Positions 19,301 through 31,026 of a DNA stretch of 64,000 nucleotides are shown piece by piece; within the stretch, counting starts at the first letter, position 1; the number at the start of each line of letters is the position of its first letter. Source of the stretch: Branchiostoma belcheri. Its lineage: Eukaryota > Chordata > Leptocardii > Amphioxiformes > Branchiostomatidae. The translations under genes and the position numbers were made by a program. Where the stretch lies: positions 1,739,703 through 1,803,702 of the forward strand of contig NW_017804231.1 of the NCBI RefSeq assembly GCF_001625305.1, written 5' to 3'. The notes under the pieces are model-generated. The model searched no databases. It saw nothing but the letters and a program-made list of their open reading frames with translations, and had not been told where the DNA came from.

Positions 19301-22300
19301 GATAAGAAATAACGGGCTACGCAAAATCAAATATCTAGCCTGGGTGCCAGCCTCCGTAGTTACCGCTACGTAGCGACAATAGTTAGCCGGCGGTAACTCA
19401 GGAGGATGGCACCCAGGCTAACGCATATCCGTCACTTTGTAAAAACAGTGTGCTTGAGAGATACATAGTGTGAATTCTTTCAGGTGTGCACAGATCAGAT
19501 ACGCAAAAGTGCATTTTTCTGGCTGACATTGCATTGGAGATCTGTTAAGATCATTTTTCGGGATGACGGATATATTATGTCACTAGATGTTAGAATTAAA
19601 AGTCGTGACTTGGACTTTAAACATAGATAAGTCCATACTTGATTGGTAGATTTCTTAAGGACTTCTTTCCACCCTTGCGTTCTATAGCCTCTACTTTTGA
19701 GAGGCTTTATCAGTGATCACTGATGTTGAAAGCCACATTGCCCCTGCGGCTGACACATGGAAGTTATGGGACTGGTGAGGTGAGGTGAATGACATTTGAC
19801 TCCCAGCTTTACAATGGACCTGTTGCACTAAAACGAACCGCACGTTGTTGAATATGATAATCAGATGCTGGTACTTTTCCATCGTACGAGAGACACGTGA
19901 CTTCTACTGCAGATGACCTCATTTTTAGAGGCGTGTACTCTAGACCTTTTCAAGTTTAATCACCCGGTGTCTACTCAAATTTCCCGTTTTCGGCCCAACA
20001 GAGGCTCTTGGTATGTGCCATTCTTATTTTTTCTCGTACGACAAAAAAAGGAGAAGTTCTCTATCCGTCTGTAGGGTTGCAATTTTATTTTCAGACCTGT
20101 GTGTACGTAAACTACATTCTAATTTCTAGATCCGGATTCGGACTGTCCACGAATCCACATGGTGCTCTTAAAAGAGAAAAAATTCTGTCCGTCTTTAGGT
20201 TTGTACCAAACGCTTCGTTAGGCCGGCCATATTGATATGATTATATGGATGGCATCCTCTGGGAACCCCAAAACTGATGCGAGCGTGCGAATAAAAAAAA
20301 GTTTGCCGAAAAAAAAGTTGCCTTCATAATGAAATCTACGTGGTCATGCAGTGGTTTGATTAAAGGTTTGAATTACAAACTAGCCTGGTATGTTGACTTA
20401 ATGGCTCCTATCATACCATTTGGGGCTATCACAGGATGCATTGGTCTGTTTTTGTTACGCCCTGTTGCTTCATATTTTTTTCTGAAAACATCCTAGAACC
20501 AATAAATGAAATTGTTGTGGCCTAAGAATGGGTTTACGACTTTGGCGGTTGCCAGACTGTGGCAGACAGAAGTATGCGTTCGTGGGACACTTGCCAAGTG
20601 CACTGATATCGCAGGTTGGACTGCGTGTCACAGCGCGTGATTTTCACTAGTATGTTCCTTTGATCTAAGATTTTGATCTAAGAGATATAACGTTAATTGA
20701 ACATAAAAATCACAGACTACGTACAAGGACGTAATCTTTCACTGCTGAAAGCTATTACGGTTTCATAAGAAATCTACATAAGAAACATAAGAAAATTGTT
20801 TACTGTGATTGTAATTTTGTCACTCTTACAGACATAATGATTTACAACAGCTTAGATTTAGGATAGGAAAAGCGCGTAACAAAGTACTTAACATATAGCT
20901 ACTACCTGATACGGGGAAAATAAGTGTACAAAAAATACAAAAAAATTTAACATGAAAATGCCTCCAGAACAATTAATTCAGCGGCCGTGAAACAACTCCC
21001 GACCAAAATTGTAGTCATATCACGGCTTAAATAAATATCGTTCCTCAAATATGCAACAGTTAATTTGTAAGTATTTGTAGGGCGTTTTTCTTTGCGAATG
21101 CTGACTGACTTTCTATCACATCCCATGTCTTGTGTATAGCAGTGTGCAGATGATATGTGTTCTCTCGCCTGCCGTCCTGGGGGCGGGGGTGGGCAGGGCG
21201 TCGCCTGCTGGTGGTTTGAGGTAATTGTGTGGTTATGAAGGTAACAAAAGTAACGTTAAGCTCTCCTACTGCAAGATTTTACTTAGTTCCTTTTGGAACT
21301 AATCACTGTGAGAGATAACGATAGTCTGTATAATATCATTAATGTGTATCTGTGTGTTGCAAGAAACACGTATGATCTGGGGAGGTTTTATTATGGAACC
21401 TTGCGACGATTTTATGACAACATTGATTTCGGCCAGTTAGTCGGTCACAAAATCGTTGGGCAAACCCAGAGTATTTATTTATTTATTGCTCATCATTTTA
21501 CAAATGTACAACAGCAGGGGGAGCAGAAGCGCATCCCCCTGGATTAGGTACAATTTGTCACATTATTGAAAAAAACAACGTTCACATTGAAAAATAATAC
21601 ATCTAAACTAACATATATACAAAAGACACATATAAAATTATTTACAACAGATATGCATAAAGTTGCTTGGTCAGGCTATACAAGTTCCAATGTATGTTCT
21701 GTGCCTTTGTTTTCAGCTGCCGAAAAGTTGTTACAGACACGAATGCACACATCAGACACATACCATCAGTTTTTCTTTTTACTAGAGTGTCTTCAAAAGT
21801 CTTTGTTTAAAGAAATGGTCCCTCTAGAAACAAACTAAAATTCGGCCCATGATCCACGATGCACGACAGTAAAGTTAGCTCACACAAGTTTGTCATGGAG
21901 GAAACACACGCGTTCTCTACGTTTATCTATTTTATCGTCCTGAGTTCCTGATATATGTAATTTGCAAAGGATCAAACTAGAAAAATGTCCAAAACACCTG
22001 TAACAAACCGTGGCAGAATGTAGACTTGCACGACAAAACATTCAGAACGTTAAGAAATAGTTTTATGTATGAAATTCGTTCGGCGATGTGTCACGTGTGT
22101 ATTGACTAGTTTTTTTTTTTTTATTCTTGTGACATCTACAGTACTGATGTAGACTTTTATAACAATGACAATGACAATATAACACATTAACGTTACTGTG
22201 GTGTATTTCTGCCCGGTTTCAACAGATGAGGCGACGCGCAATGACATGGCTCAGTTTTGGCGGGAACACTCCACCAAGGCGTCCCTGGAAGAGATGATGT

Positions 22301-25300
22301 TGGACGACAACGCCAAGGAGCTGTCCAAAGTTGAACTGCCTGAAATCCTGTCCCTCTTGCCCGGGATCGAAGGCAAAACCATCCTGGAGCTTGGCGCAGG
22401 CATAGGGTAGGTTTTTTGACATGGACACCCGCACATTACGCTAATGCACGTGTACCGTTTTCTTTGCAAAAACATTCAACTCGAACTCGGGGTTGATCGG
22501 GAGGTTCTACCATATTTGGCTGGTATTCAGCAGTTTTCGGGGTGTGTCCCTTCAAATTTGTGTGAGTAAAATTTCAGGTGACTGTAATTGCATTTACACA
22601 ACATTCGGGTTTAAGGATCCAACATGGCGGCCAATAATCACGTGACACATTATAAAACCAGTGAACGAGCGATCCCCGTGGAATGATAGCCAGCAAGTGG
22701 TTGGCAAAAAGCGGATGGTAGTTGGGCAATAATTTGCCTATAAATAATCTGTATATGCCTACCAATAATTTGCACATGCGTAACAGTAATTGATTGGCAA
22801 AAACAGCGAGCGCTCGTGACCTCATGGTCATCTTTTTCCCCTCCAGGCGTTACACGGCTCCCCTTGCGCAGAAGGCCAAGCATGTGACGGCCGTGGACTT
22901 CATGGAATCGTTCATCCGTAAGAACGAGGAAGTCAACGGACACCACCAGAACGTCCGCTTCATGCAAGCCGACGTCACCAAGCTCGACATGCCACCAAAG
23001 AGGTGGGTAGGATCTACCCAAGTGTCTCTAGGATGAAATAGATGAACAAACTTGCAGCATGCAAAAGATGATAAGATAAAGTATTCTCCTTATTTTGGCC
23101 AATTTTAGAAATTTTGTTCAGTCCTCCAAGAGGTCGGCTGGCAGATAATCGTTTCTTCCCCTTCCCAGCTTTGACATGGTGTTCTCCAACTGGCTCATGA
23201 TGTACCTGAGCGATGAAGAAGTGCAGGGTCTGGCCGAGAAGGTGCTCACCTGGCTGAAGGACGACGGCATCTTCTTCTTCCGAGAGTCCTGCTTCCACCA
23301 ATCAGGTATCTCTTCACCTCCATTGCATGTCTGCACTCATGTGAAAGATTAAACCCGGACGTTGCAATTGCCAAAGTGAATTTGTTTTTAAAAGCTAAAA
23401 AAAAAAGTTGTTCTCACCTAGAGCTTTCAGTCAGTCACTCTGGTCTTCTTCAATAAACTGACCCAGTGAGACTTGTCACGTGGCCTGTCTTAAGTGTGAC
23501 GTCAGCACTGGGTCGAAGGTATATGGTAAACGATGTCAGCCCCCGTCGCGGTTGAGTCAATCTCGGTTGAGTCGTCTATCTATATACATGGCTTGATGTC
23601 GCTGTTTTATCACATTAAAAGAAACTAAACATGCAATACACGAAGACACAATACTACGTTCAGTCGGCAGAAACATTTTGAGTTTGAGTCGTGCCGTGTG
23701 TATAGGAAATCATCGGCGATCCTTCAACCCGACGAACTACCGCAGGCCATCCGACTACGACTCCCTCATCCAGTCTGCAGGCATCCCCATCTCAGGCGAG
23801 AACGGCGGGGCCATGCACTTCGGCTTCGAGATCGAGCTGGCCAAATCCGTGGAGACGTACATCAAGGTAATTAGTATACGTGACCGGGGCTTAGTCGATG
23901 CACAGAAGCTAGTCTGAAGTGAAGCGATCCGGCGGTTATACATGCTTTTGGGAGCGGGCAGTTGCTTCAAAACGATGGTGGTTGTAGACTATCCTGTCGT
24001 GCTTTAGGCCACAGCACGTAAATTTTATGGATAACATCCTCCGTATACTCCAAACCTAATGCGATAGGGCGAAAAAAAACAAGGCGGGCAAAAAAGATCC
24101 CTACATTTTTAAATGTTGACATCATAAACCTTCACGGTAAACAAAAAAGAAATGACACCAGTTTTGTGCTATATTAACTGCCAACTATTACAACATCCAT
24201 TGTCACTGAAAAATAAAAGTTATCAATCATTGTGCAAATGTTCAGTTGGATACTGCATACTTTGGGGCAATGTATTACTGCATCAAAGTAAATCAGAGCC
24301 TTGTCTTGTTATCTTCCTCTCTTCATATTTATTTGCCATCCATGTTCCCGCATGGCAACAGACATCTTTGTCCATTTTCGGCATGTTCATCACTGTCGGA
24401 GGGCAACAATTTTTTTTTTTCCCAGAATCAGGCGAAAATCAATGCGCGCGCTGATGTCATCCATAAAAATTGGCCAAATGTGAAAACCCCCAAACGCGGA
24501 TCACTAAAAAACATGTATAGAAAGCGTAAAATAAAAACTTCCCGGGACGTCCATATCGCCACATCTACTTGGAGACTAGTCTGCCTGTCTACTAAGGACA
24601 TTATGTAAAACGACCTTGCAAGTAACGTCATGGAATTTTCCTTAGATAACGCCGGTAACCTACCCGACCGGTCACCACGTGATCATCTCTGTTGTCATCC
24701 GATCAGCTGGAACTGGACTTTGTGGGTTTGTTCAGGGTCCGCACTAGTCAGGTTACCTGCTCGGCGGTAAATATTAACTAGTAACGTAACAGCTCACACG
24801 TACACGTTTGTGACGTGGTGGTGTATTTGTGCGGGGATCTATACTTGGAAGGCCACACTATTAGTAAAGGTAGGTCAGGTCAAACTGACGGGATGTAAGA
24901 AGGGTATGTTTCTTCTACAGTGTTTCTACGATTGGTACTAGTATAAGCCCACTCCAGGGTTTACGAAGTAGTAGTATTATCTTCAAGCAGATTTTGTGGT
25001 GGGTAAGATGTAGAAGTATTTGCACGTTGGCATACGTGTCATATATTGTTCTCGCGCCAAAAATACATAAATGCTACAGGCCAAACCTGTCTGGATGTGG
25101 TGGGGAGGGGGGCAAGTATAAATTAAAATATGCCAAATCACGTAAAAACGTCCATCTTCTGGCCTTGAGTTGATAACGATACTAGTAGTCCCGCGTAGGA
25201 GTTTGAGGGGCGATTCATTATGCGCAGAATCTATACAAGCCAGAGTAAAGGCCGCAAATATTTGACCAGTACCAGTTGAGTTTTGTCATACTCGAGCGAT

Positions 25301-28300
25301 GCGGTGATAAAATTGGCCTACTTACAGTTGACCTTTGACCCAGTGGCGGGAACGCGCTGTAGGACGTTTAGACGGTGACGTCACAGTCGCGATTTTTTTC
25401 CAACAAAGTCATTTATGCTTGACTGTAATGATTAAATATCCCCCCCTCCCCAAAAAAAAAATACATTAAACCCCTAATTAGTAGTTTTCAATTTTTTTTG
25501 CCATCAGGCCATGTTGATTTGATTAAATGGATGACATCCTCTGGGAACCCCAGAACTGATGCGAGCGTGTGAATAAAATTTGGCAAAAAAAAAGGTGCCT
25601 TCATTATGAAATCTGGTCATGGAAGTTGAACAAATGACAAAAGACACCCAGGCTAACATAGCTTATATTTCACATAAATCCCAAGGCAAAGAAAAACGTG
25701 AACCAGTTCTGTTGGGTCATCAAGAAGCGTCGACTGCAGGGCATGGCTCACAACGGCTACAAGACCTTCCAGCAGTTCCTGGATGCCCAGCAGTACACGA
25801 GGAACGGGATCTTACGCTACGAGAAGATCTTCGGGTACGGATACGTCAGTACCGGCGGACCAGAAACTACAGAGGTTAGTTACGTTTATACATAGTGATG
25901 TTTACCTTCGCAGAGGGAACACATTGCATTTTTTTGTTGCTCTGTTTCTTCTTCATTTACCCCAACGGAAGACTAGACACTCAAGGACACTGACAGGAAG
26001 TTGAGTTGTTATTTCCTGTTTTCACTTTCCTGCTGTATTCATGTCTTTTGCCTTTTGAAGGCCTGGAGAGCCAGTGGGAAAAATACACAACAAGAAATTC
26101 ACAAAATTCATAAAATCTTTTTTTTTCTGTACATAGGACTCAAAGAGTCACACTAAACACTAACCATCTATTTTTTTTTTTTTTTTCAGGAGTTTGTAGC
26201 CAGGTTGGACCTACTACCAGACCAACATGTTTTGGATGTAGGCTGTGGGATTGGAGGAGGTGATTTCTACATGGCAAAGGTGTGTAGACAAAACCTTAGA
26301 CATGTCAGAGAGCAGTGGACCATATCTTTCTAAACACACCTGTAGTGAGTACAAAAAAGGATCATTTTACTGAGCATTCTTTGTTAAAGCCAAACCTACG
26401 AAATGGTTTAAAGAGCTTTAAAAAGCAATTTCACCTGGCATTAAACCTGGATTTTCACATATTTTTCCCCAGAAATTTGGAGCAGTTGTAACTGCCATGG
26501 ACCTGTCCACCAACATGATAGAGATTGCCACAGAAAGGGCCAGTAAAGAAAATATCACCAAGGTAAGTCTGAATGTGCTGGAAACTTTGAAAGAACTTCT
26601 TTATGGAAAGTCAGAGGCTTCTGAATTCTGTAACTTCTCTGATCATTTTAGCTGAAAGTATTTCATCATTGAACTTTCCAGAACTGACCAAGCAGTCATA
26701 CACATTTGTTTGTAACTCCTCCATTTATTGAAAGTGCATGTTGTATAAGTGTCTACCCAGAAATTGCTAGCTTGGTTTAACAATTCCCAATTGGCTTAAT
26801 CTGAGCAAAGGCACATTTTTATGAACAATTTCTTTATTCATTGAAGTTTACAACAATTGAGTTTATATTCTTTTTCTCCTTCGCCATTTTCAAAGGTTCG
26901 GTTTGAGATCAGTGACTGTACGAAGCGAGAATACCCAGCTGAGTCGTTTGACGTCGTCTACAGTAGAGACACCATTTTACATGTCAAGGACAAGCTGCCA
27001 CTCTTCAAGAACTTCTTGGTGAGAAAACTTTAGCTGGCCCATCTCAGTTAATTTTGGGTCTCAATTCGATTCCACACGCCTTCAAGTCTAGCGACCGTCT
27101 CTTTCAGGAAATAATTCCAAAGCAAAAACACAAGAACAGAATGTCAATTTCTTTTTAATAGATTAATAAATAGATAAAAACTTATCAAATAATCTTCTGA
27201 AATTTTAGTAAATTTTAGGCAGTCAAAGATACTGTGCCATGAAGTTGAAGGAATATAGTTTGATCCATCACGCTAGATAAGTGAGCATGAAAAGTGAACG
27301 TAAAAGTACCATGAAGAAGTCAGGAATTACAGTTGTTTTAAAAAATTTCTCTGAAAATGATTTTCTATCTTAGACATGGCTGAAACCAGGAGGCAAGCTA
27401 CTCATCTCCGACTACTGTTGTGGAGACAAGGAGTGGTCCGATGTGTTCAAGAAGTATGTAGCACAGAGGGGGTACACTCTGTACAGTCCAGCCAAGTATG
27501 GCAAGGTGGGTGTTTTATTTTTCTTAGAGAATTAGGCCACACCAATTGATCAGTTGTCAGATTTGCCTTTGTCATTTTTTTTCTGATTTGCAAAAAATTT
27601 CAGGTTCTGAAACAATTCTTAAATGCTCATATCTTAATCTTGATGGCGGAAAAGGTCCTTCTTGTCCTAGTTCAGTTTTTCCATATATCAATGCAAATTT
27701 TGAGATTAAGAGTTCAAAATTCATTGTTCTTTTAAAATGAAAATACCTGTTTTCTTTCAGCTTTTAGAAGAGGCTGGTTTCATAAATGTCCAGGCAGAGG
27801 ATCGCACACAACAGTTCATGGACATCCTAAACAGGGAGGTGGCCAGAACAGAGGCCAACAAGGAGGAGTTCATCAAGGTAAATACATGTCCTCTCCCTAG
27901 CAGAAAGGGTTGGTACTACAGCTGTGTACCTGAACAAACTTTAGTTACAGGTACAGGTACATGTAACTGAACAATTCAACAAATTTACTTGTTCTTTGGA
28001 ACTTCTTCAATAATACAAATGTACTAGAATCATTAATAAACTTTCAGATCTTTCTGGGTAGTTAACACTGTCAATCTGTAACACTAACACACTGCCCTAT
28101 CTCTGGAACCCATGGGGGACCAGCTAGTTACTGATTTTATTTTTAGGCCACAAATAAGCATGTAATTAGTGTAACTTGATACCAGTACAGTACTGTGCCT
28201 AATCAAGTACTGGTATGCCACTTTAGTTGGTTAGCTGGCTGCAATGTGGTTTAAGTATGTATTATTTTATTTTCTATCAATAAACCAATTTACATTACAT

Positions 28301-28439
28301 TTCCCCCCCCCCTGCCTTTCTGCAGGAGTTTTCTGAGGAGGACTTCAGGTACATTGTAGATGGCTGGAAAGAGAAGCTCCACCGCTGTGAGCTGGGAGAT
28401 CAGAAATGGGGGCTCTTCTACGCAGAAAAGGCCAAGTAA
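16300..28439 (+). CDS. PMT: Phosphoethanolamine N-methyltransferase, two-domain
   Basis: Twelve coding exons: 16300-16330, 22226-22406, 22847-23002, 23169-23305, 23706-23866, 25686-25874, 26190-26279, 26473-26562, 26896-27018, 27374-27505, 27761-27877 and 28326-28439. All internal borders are GT-AG and the sum is 1521 nt (506 residues), in frame to TAA. Domain 1 has the SAM-binding motif [10 protein letters not shown] (about 63-72) and [12 protein letters not shown]. Domain 2 has [10 protein letters not shown] (299-308), [11 protein letters not shown] and [14 protein letters not shown]. In plants and worms this family makes phosphocholine by three SAM-dependent methylations of phosphoethanolamine; domain 1 does the first and domain 2 the others. 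Nematodes split the domains between proteins, while plants and some vertebrates (fish, frog) have both fused, as here. Mammals lack it and use PEMT. The start of exon 6 is set at 25686 because it keeps phase and gives [10 protein letters not shown]. Confidence 0.94.
17045..17290. repeat. Intronic direct repeat, copy 1
   Basis: Matches 17428-17648. Shared landmarks are 'acactgttgtttacacc' and 'tgtgaccttgagatagcgtg'. Both copies start in a family B MITE end ('tggtagaggctat'). Confidence 0.8.
17309..17440. mobile_element. MITE, family B, left end truncated
   Basis: Subterminal inverted repeat CTTCAGAGGCGGCTG at the left and its complement CAGCCGCCTCTGAAG at the right. It ends in AAGCCTGGTAGAGGCTAT and has the family interior phrase 'caggggagttag'. 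Confidence 0.75.
17428..17648. repeat. Intronic direct repeat, copy 2
   Basis: Second copy of 17045-17290, with several small indels. Confidence 0.8.
18718..18790 (+). CDS. PMT alternative first coding exon 1b
   Basis: An ATG at 18718 opens 24 codons ([20 protein letters not shown], then DNIS) plus one base before donor C|GTAAGTT. The leftover phase equals that of exon 1a, so splicing to 22226 gives CAT then EATRND in frame and a 520-residue protein. The arrangement suggests two promoters making proteins that differ only at the N-terminus. Expression was not tested. Confidence 0.65.
18978..19097. mobile_element. Hairpin MITE (CCAAGCAGAT ends)
   Basis: About 120 bp. The left arm 'ccaagcagatattttggtgg' is inverted at the right as 'ccaccgaaagatctgcttgg', and 'ctgcaaagaca' is mirrored by 'tgtctttgcag'. 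A partial relative appears near 47.07 kb ('cttgcagccaccaaaagat'). Confidence 0.75.
19336..19420. mobile_element. Hairpin MITE, family D (TAGCCTGGGTGCC ends)
   Basis: An 85-bp element with inverted ends TAGCCTGGGTGCCA. The flanks tcaaatatc and acgcatatc look like a decayed 9-bp target duplication. It belongs with the intact copy at 29931-30061. Confidence 0.8.
20226..20340. repeat. Dispersed repeat, family O
   Basis: Carries 'ggatggcatcctctgggaac' and 'ctgatgcgagcgtg', shared with copies near 24.0, 25.5, 29.75 and (inverted) 34.97-35.06 kb. Probably another small non-autonomous DNA transposon. Confidence 0.65.
20381..20524. mobile_element. Family A MITE relic
   Basis: Shares 'ggctcctatcat', 'ttggggctatcacaggatg' and a right end resembling TTGTGGCCTA with other family A copies. 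The left terminus is degraded. Confidence 0.6.
21474..21560 (-). mobile_element. 3' tail of a non-LTR retroelement
   Basis: Read on the minus strand it ends in 'gtaaaatgatgagcaataaa' followed by further ATAAATA units, with a short hairpin (CAGGGGGATGC / GCTCCCCCTG) upstream. That is typical of a 5'-truncated non-LTR element end. The family is unknown. Confidence 0.5.
23867..25685. other. PMT intron 5
   Basis: A 1.8-kb intron between the exons of the two methyltransferase domains. It contains family O repeat copies near 24003-24110 and 25500-25620, the latter almost abutting the exon 6 acceptor. No exon seen. Confidence 0.7.
27534..27725. mobile_element. Family A MITE, left half, in PMT intron 10
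   Basis: Begins AGGCCACACCAATTGATC and shares interior sequence ('agttcaaaattcattg') with the intact copy at 1223-1592. The right terminus is missing. Confidence 0.65.
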
Positions 28440-29814
28440 AGACCCTGGCTTCCATGAGAACATGAAAAAAGTCCTGAGTCTATAAGAATTTGTTTGGATC
28501 TACACACAGTTTAGTTGAATTTTGTTATGTACTATTGTTTGTTAATCACAAATATAAGGCCAGTTTATACATGGTAAGATCTGTTTAGTGTAGACAAGGA
28601 TTTTTCTCTGAGAGACCCAGATTGGTTAGAATAAATGTTACGGTAAGAGATAAAGGATTAGATGGAAATAATTATGATTTCAGTTATTGAGTATTTTTGC
28701 AGATTTATGACAGTGACACGTAAAAAAGATGCACATAAATCAGGAATATGGTATGTGTATTTCAGTGCAGTATTTGTATCCCACATTCATTCTAATATTG
28801 TCTGAATATTGCAGAACTGTAGAATGTTTGGATTGTTGGTCAAATATGAGCCGTTTATTGTATGAAAGAAATGATAGGTGCCTTATGGATCAAGATATTT
28901 CAGTACTAGTATTGTTAGATTAAAAAGTGTGGTAAAAAGAAGCCATCTCGAACAAATAATGTTGTCCTGCACTTCTTGATCGGGATGTTAGAGGGCGCTG
29001 TGGAACAGTGCATATTACAGCAAGGACACAGCAGTGTAATAGCCAGTATGCAAGTTTCATACGTGTGTAATCACCAAATGGTGTAAAATATGTTAACCTG
29101 CCCGTGGCTAGAGTAATGGCAAAAATGTGAATTACTAGTAGTTTGAAACTATGATTGAATCAGAAAAAGAAATAGTCATGTTGTGAATATATATCAAAGG
29201 TAAAACATGTGGTTAGGTTTTCAGAACCTGTGCTATGGATCCTTTCTTGGAGAAATTATACGACTCCTTAAAAGATATGTTACATGAGGTTATATATACA
29301 TATATATGTGGTCATCATCATAATGCTTTGTTAAACTTTGCTTGAAGCACAAAAATGTGAGTCAGATACAATCCCATTTATGTATCGTTTTCCAAAAGAA
29401 GAATACACTAACTACGTCGGTGCATCGAATTAAACACACACTGTATCATTCCATATACCTGTTTTATTCCATTTGTAGTCAGGTGTAGTCCCAATTTTGT
29501 TCTGGTAAATTTGAGTGTTATTTTCAGTTCCTCTGATGATACGCACAAACACACATGTGAAGGGTGTCGTGCTTTTGATAATGACAATACAAAACCTGAA
29601 AAGTTATATACTGGCTACTGTTTCTTCTTGTTAGACATATACACGTGATCATGTACAGTACATGGAAAGTATTTGCCTGCGGTTTGTTAAATCATCGCAA
29701 GGAGACATTGCTCCCAACATTCCTCTGTCGTCAGCAAGGCCACATCACGTACATTTTATGGATGACATCCGCCGCAGACTCCAAATCTAATGCGCGATAA
29801 GACGAAAAAAGATT
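28440..29814 (+). other. PMT 3' UTR and downstream DNA
   Basis: AT-rich sequence after the PMT stop. An AATAAA at 28630-28635 is a plausible poly(A) signal. A family O repeat end ('tggatgacatcc') lies near 29758. No other gene seen. Confidence 0.5.
28630..28635 (+). terminator. Candidate poly(A) signal of PMT
   Basis: AATAAA about 190 bp past the PMT stop codon. Other A/T-rich signals follow, so the main site is uncertain. Confidence 0.45.
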
Positions 29815-30103
29815 CCTCTACCAGGCTCCGAGAAGCGGCGGGAAAGAGTAGAAATTGGCCAAATAGACAGAAAAAACTTGCCAGGGGAGTTGGTACGCAA
29901 AATTATTTGTGTCTATTTGGCCAATTTCTATAGCCTGGGTGCCATCCGAATTCGTAACGGCTACCCCGTACTGGATACAAAACAAGAGAACGTACCGGCA
30001 CAAGGAAATGCAACCTTCGCTTTCGGGGTAGCCGTTACAAATTCGGATGGCACCCAGGCTACAATTTCTACTCTTTCCATCCACTTTCCGGAGCCTAGTA
30101 GAG
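29815..30103. mobile_element. MITE, family B, interrupted by a second MITE
   Basis: Ends CCTCTACCAGGCTCCG and its near complement CGGAGCCTAGTAGAG. The interior has 'ccaggggagttgg' and mirrored 'tggccaatttcta' segments. The 29931-30061 element is inserted in it. Confidence 0.85.
29931..30061. mobile_element. MITE, family D, intact, nested in family B
   Basis: A 131-bp hairpin element. The 38-bp ends are inverted with one mismatch, starting TAGCCTGGGTGCCATCCGAA. The perfect 9-bp target duplication CAATTTCTA lies at 29922-29930 and 30062-30070. A 9-bp duplication fits Mutator-like (MULE) transposition. Confidence 0.93.
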
Positions 30104-30135
30104 TATTTGCCAGCTCTAGGAGTCACCGCCGACCG

Positions 30136-30319
30136 TACTCTCCAAGCAGATGTTTGGGTTTTGCCTATTGGTTTATTTTGGGCGTGTTTTTAGACTTTTT
30201 TATCGGGGTTTCTTTGTTGCACTGGAATTATTTTCGAGTACAAAGAAGGAACCCCGATAAAAAAAAGCCCGCGCCTAAGAACACGCCAAAAATAACCCAA
30301 AACCTCTGCTTGGAGAGTA
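30136..30319. mobile_element. MITE, family C (TACTCTCCAAGCAGA ends)
   Basis: A 184-bp hairpin element with inverted ends TACTCTCCAAGCAGA. Flanking 9-mers CGCCGACCG (30127-30135) and CGCCGCCCG (30320-30328) agree at eight of nine bases, again a MULE-like target duplication. Single ends of the family occur at 46.9 kb and at the right edge of the window (near 63920). Confidence 0.88.
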
Positions 30320-30655
30320 CGCCGCCCGTGACTATGCCGCCTGTCGTGTGCGTTACAAGTCGCTAGCTGTGCGCGTGCGTGACAGGCACGTGGCCGGCAC
30401 GTGTAACACGTCATCACCACACTGACTCGGTCACGGTCACGGGTACAGGCACACGGGGTCTTCTCACAGGCACGTGACACTTCTTACTGTGGACAGATCA
30501 TTCACTGTGGGGCAGCGACGAGCAGAGGAACTTTGGTCCGCCTGCGTTTGGCGAAAATAAGGTTAGACATAGAGAAAGAAATTTGATACAGAAAATACTC
30601 GCACGCACAAAAGTACAATGAGAAACTCACAAAAGTAAATATGGCTTTCTTTGAC

Positions 30656-31026
30656 ACACAAGTTTAAAACTCCATTATGTAACATTTTGGAAGATAGGAA
30701 GATACAAAAAGTAAAAGTTCTGGTCATTTCTCTACAAAGTAAGTTGAATCAACCCTACTCCATTGCAAAAATAAGTGCCATTCAGGACTTAAGTGGAGGC
30801 GCCAAAATATGACGCCTTACGAGCATGTTTAAAAGTTGGAAACACAGCTGTCAGCCATGTTTGTTTGCATTTTGATATTTAGTGGTGGCACCACAAACTG
30901 AATGCGCCTCGTGAATATGTGAGATAATTGCACAAATATGTTGTAAAGTGATAATAAATTACTATCACACGAAAATAGTTTTTTTATTAAATATTTTAAC
31001 TTTCGGTGCAAAAAGCCCCTGAGCAT
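30656..31026. repeat. Dispersed repeat H, copy 1
   Basis: Shares a long alignable stretch with 48530-48893, including 'gtttaaaagttggaaacaca', 'gctgtcagccatgtttgttt' and 'ggtggcaccacaaactga'. Non-coding; class not determined. Confidence 0.8.

Larger units (their letters stand above)
18791..22225. other. PMT intron 1, distal part
   Basis: Intronic DNA containing hairpin MITEs (18978-19097 and 19336-19420), a family A MITE relic (20381-20524), a family O copy (20226-20340) and a retroelement tail (21474-21560). No coding exon other than 1b is recognisable. Confidence 0.6.

Noticed and set aside
29878-30366. A 162-codon plus-strand open frame
   Set aside because: It runs through three MITEs and their ends, so it is chance openness of inverted repeats.
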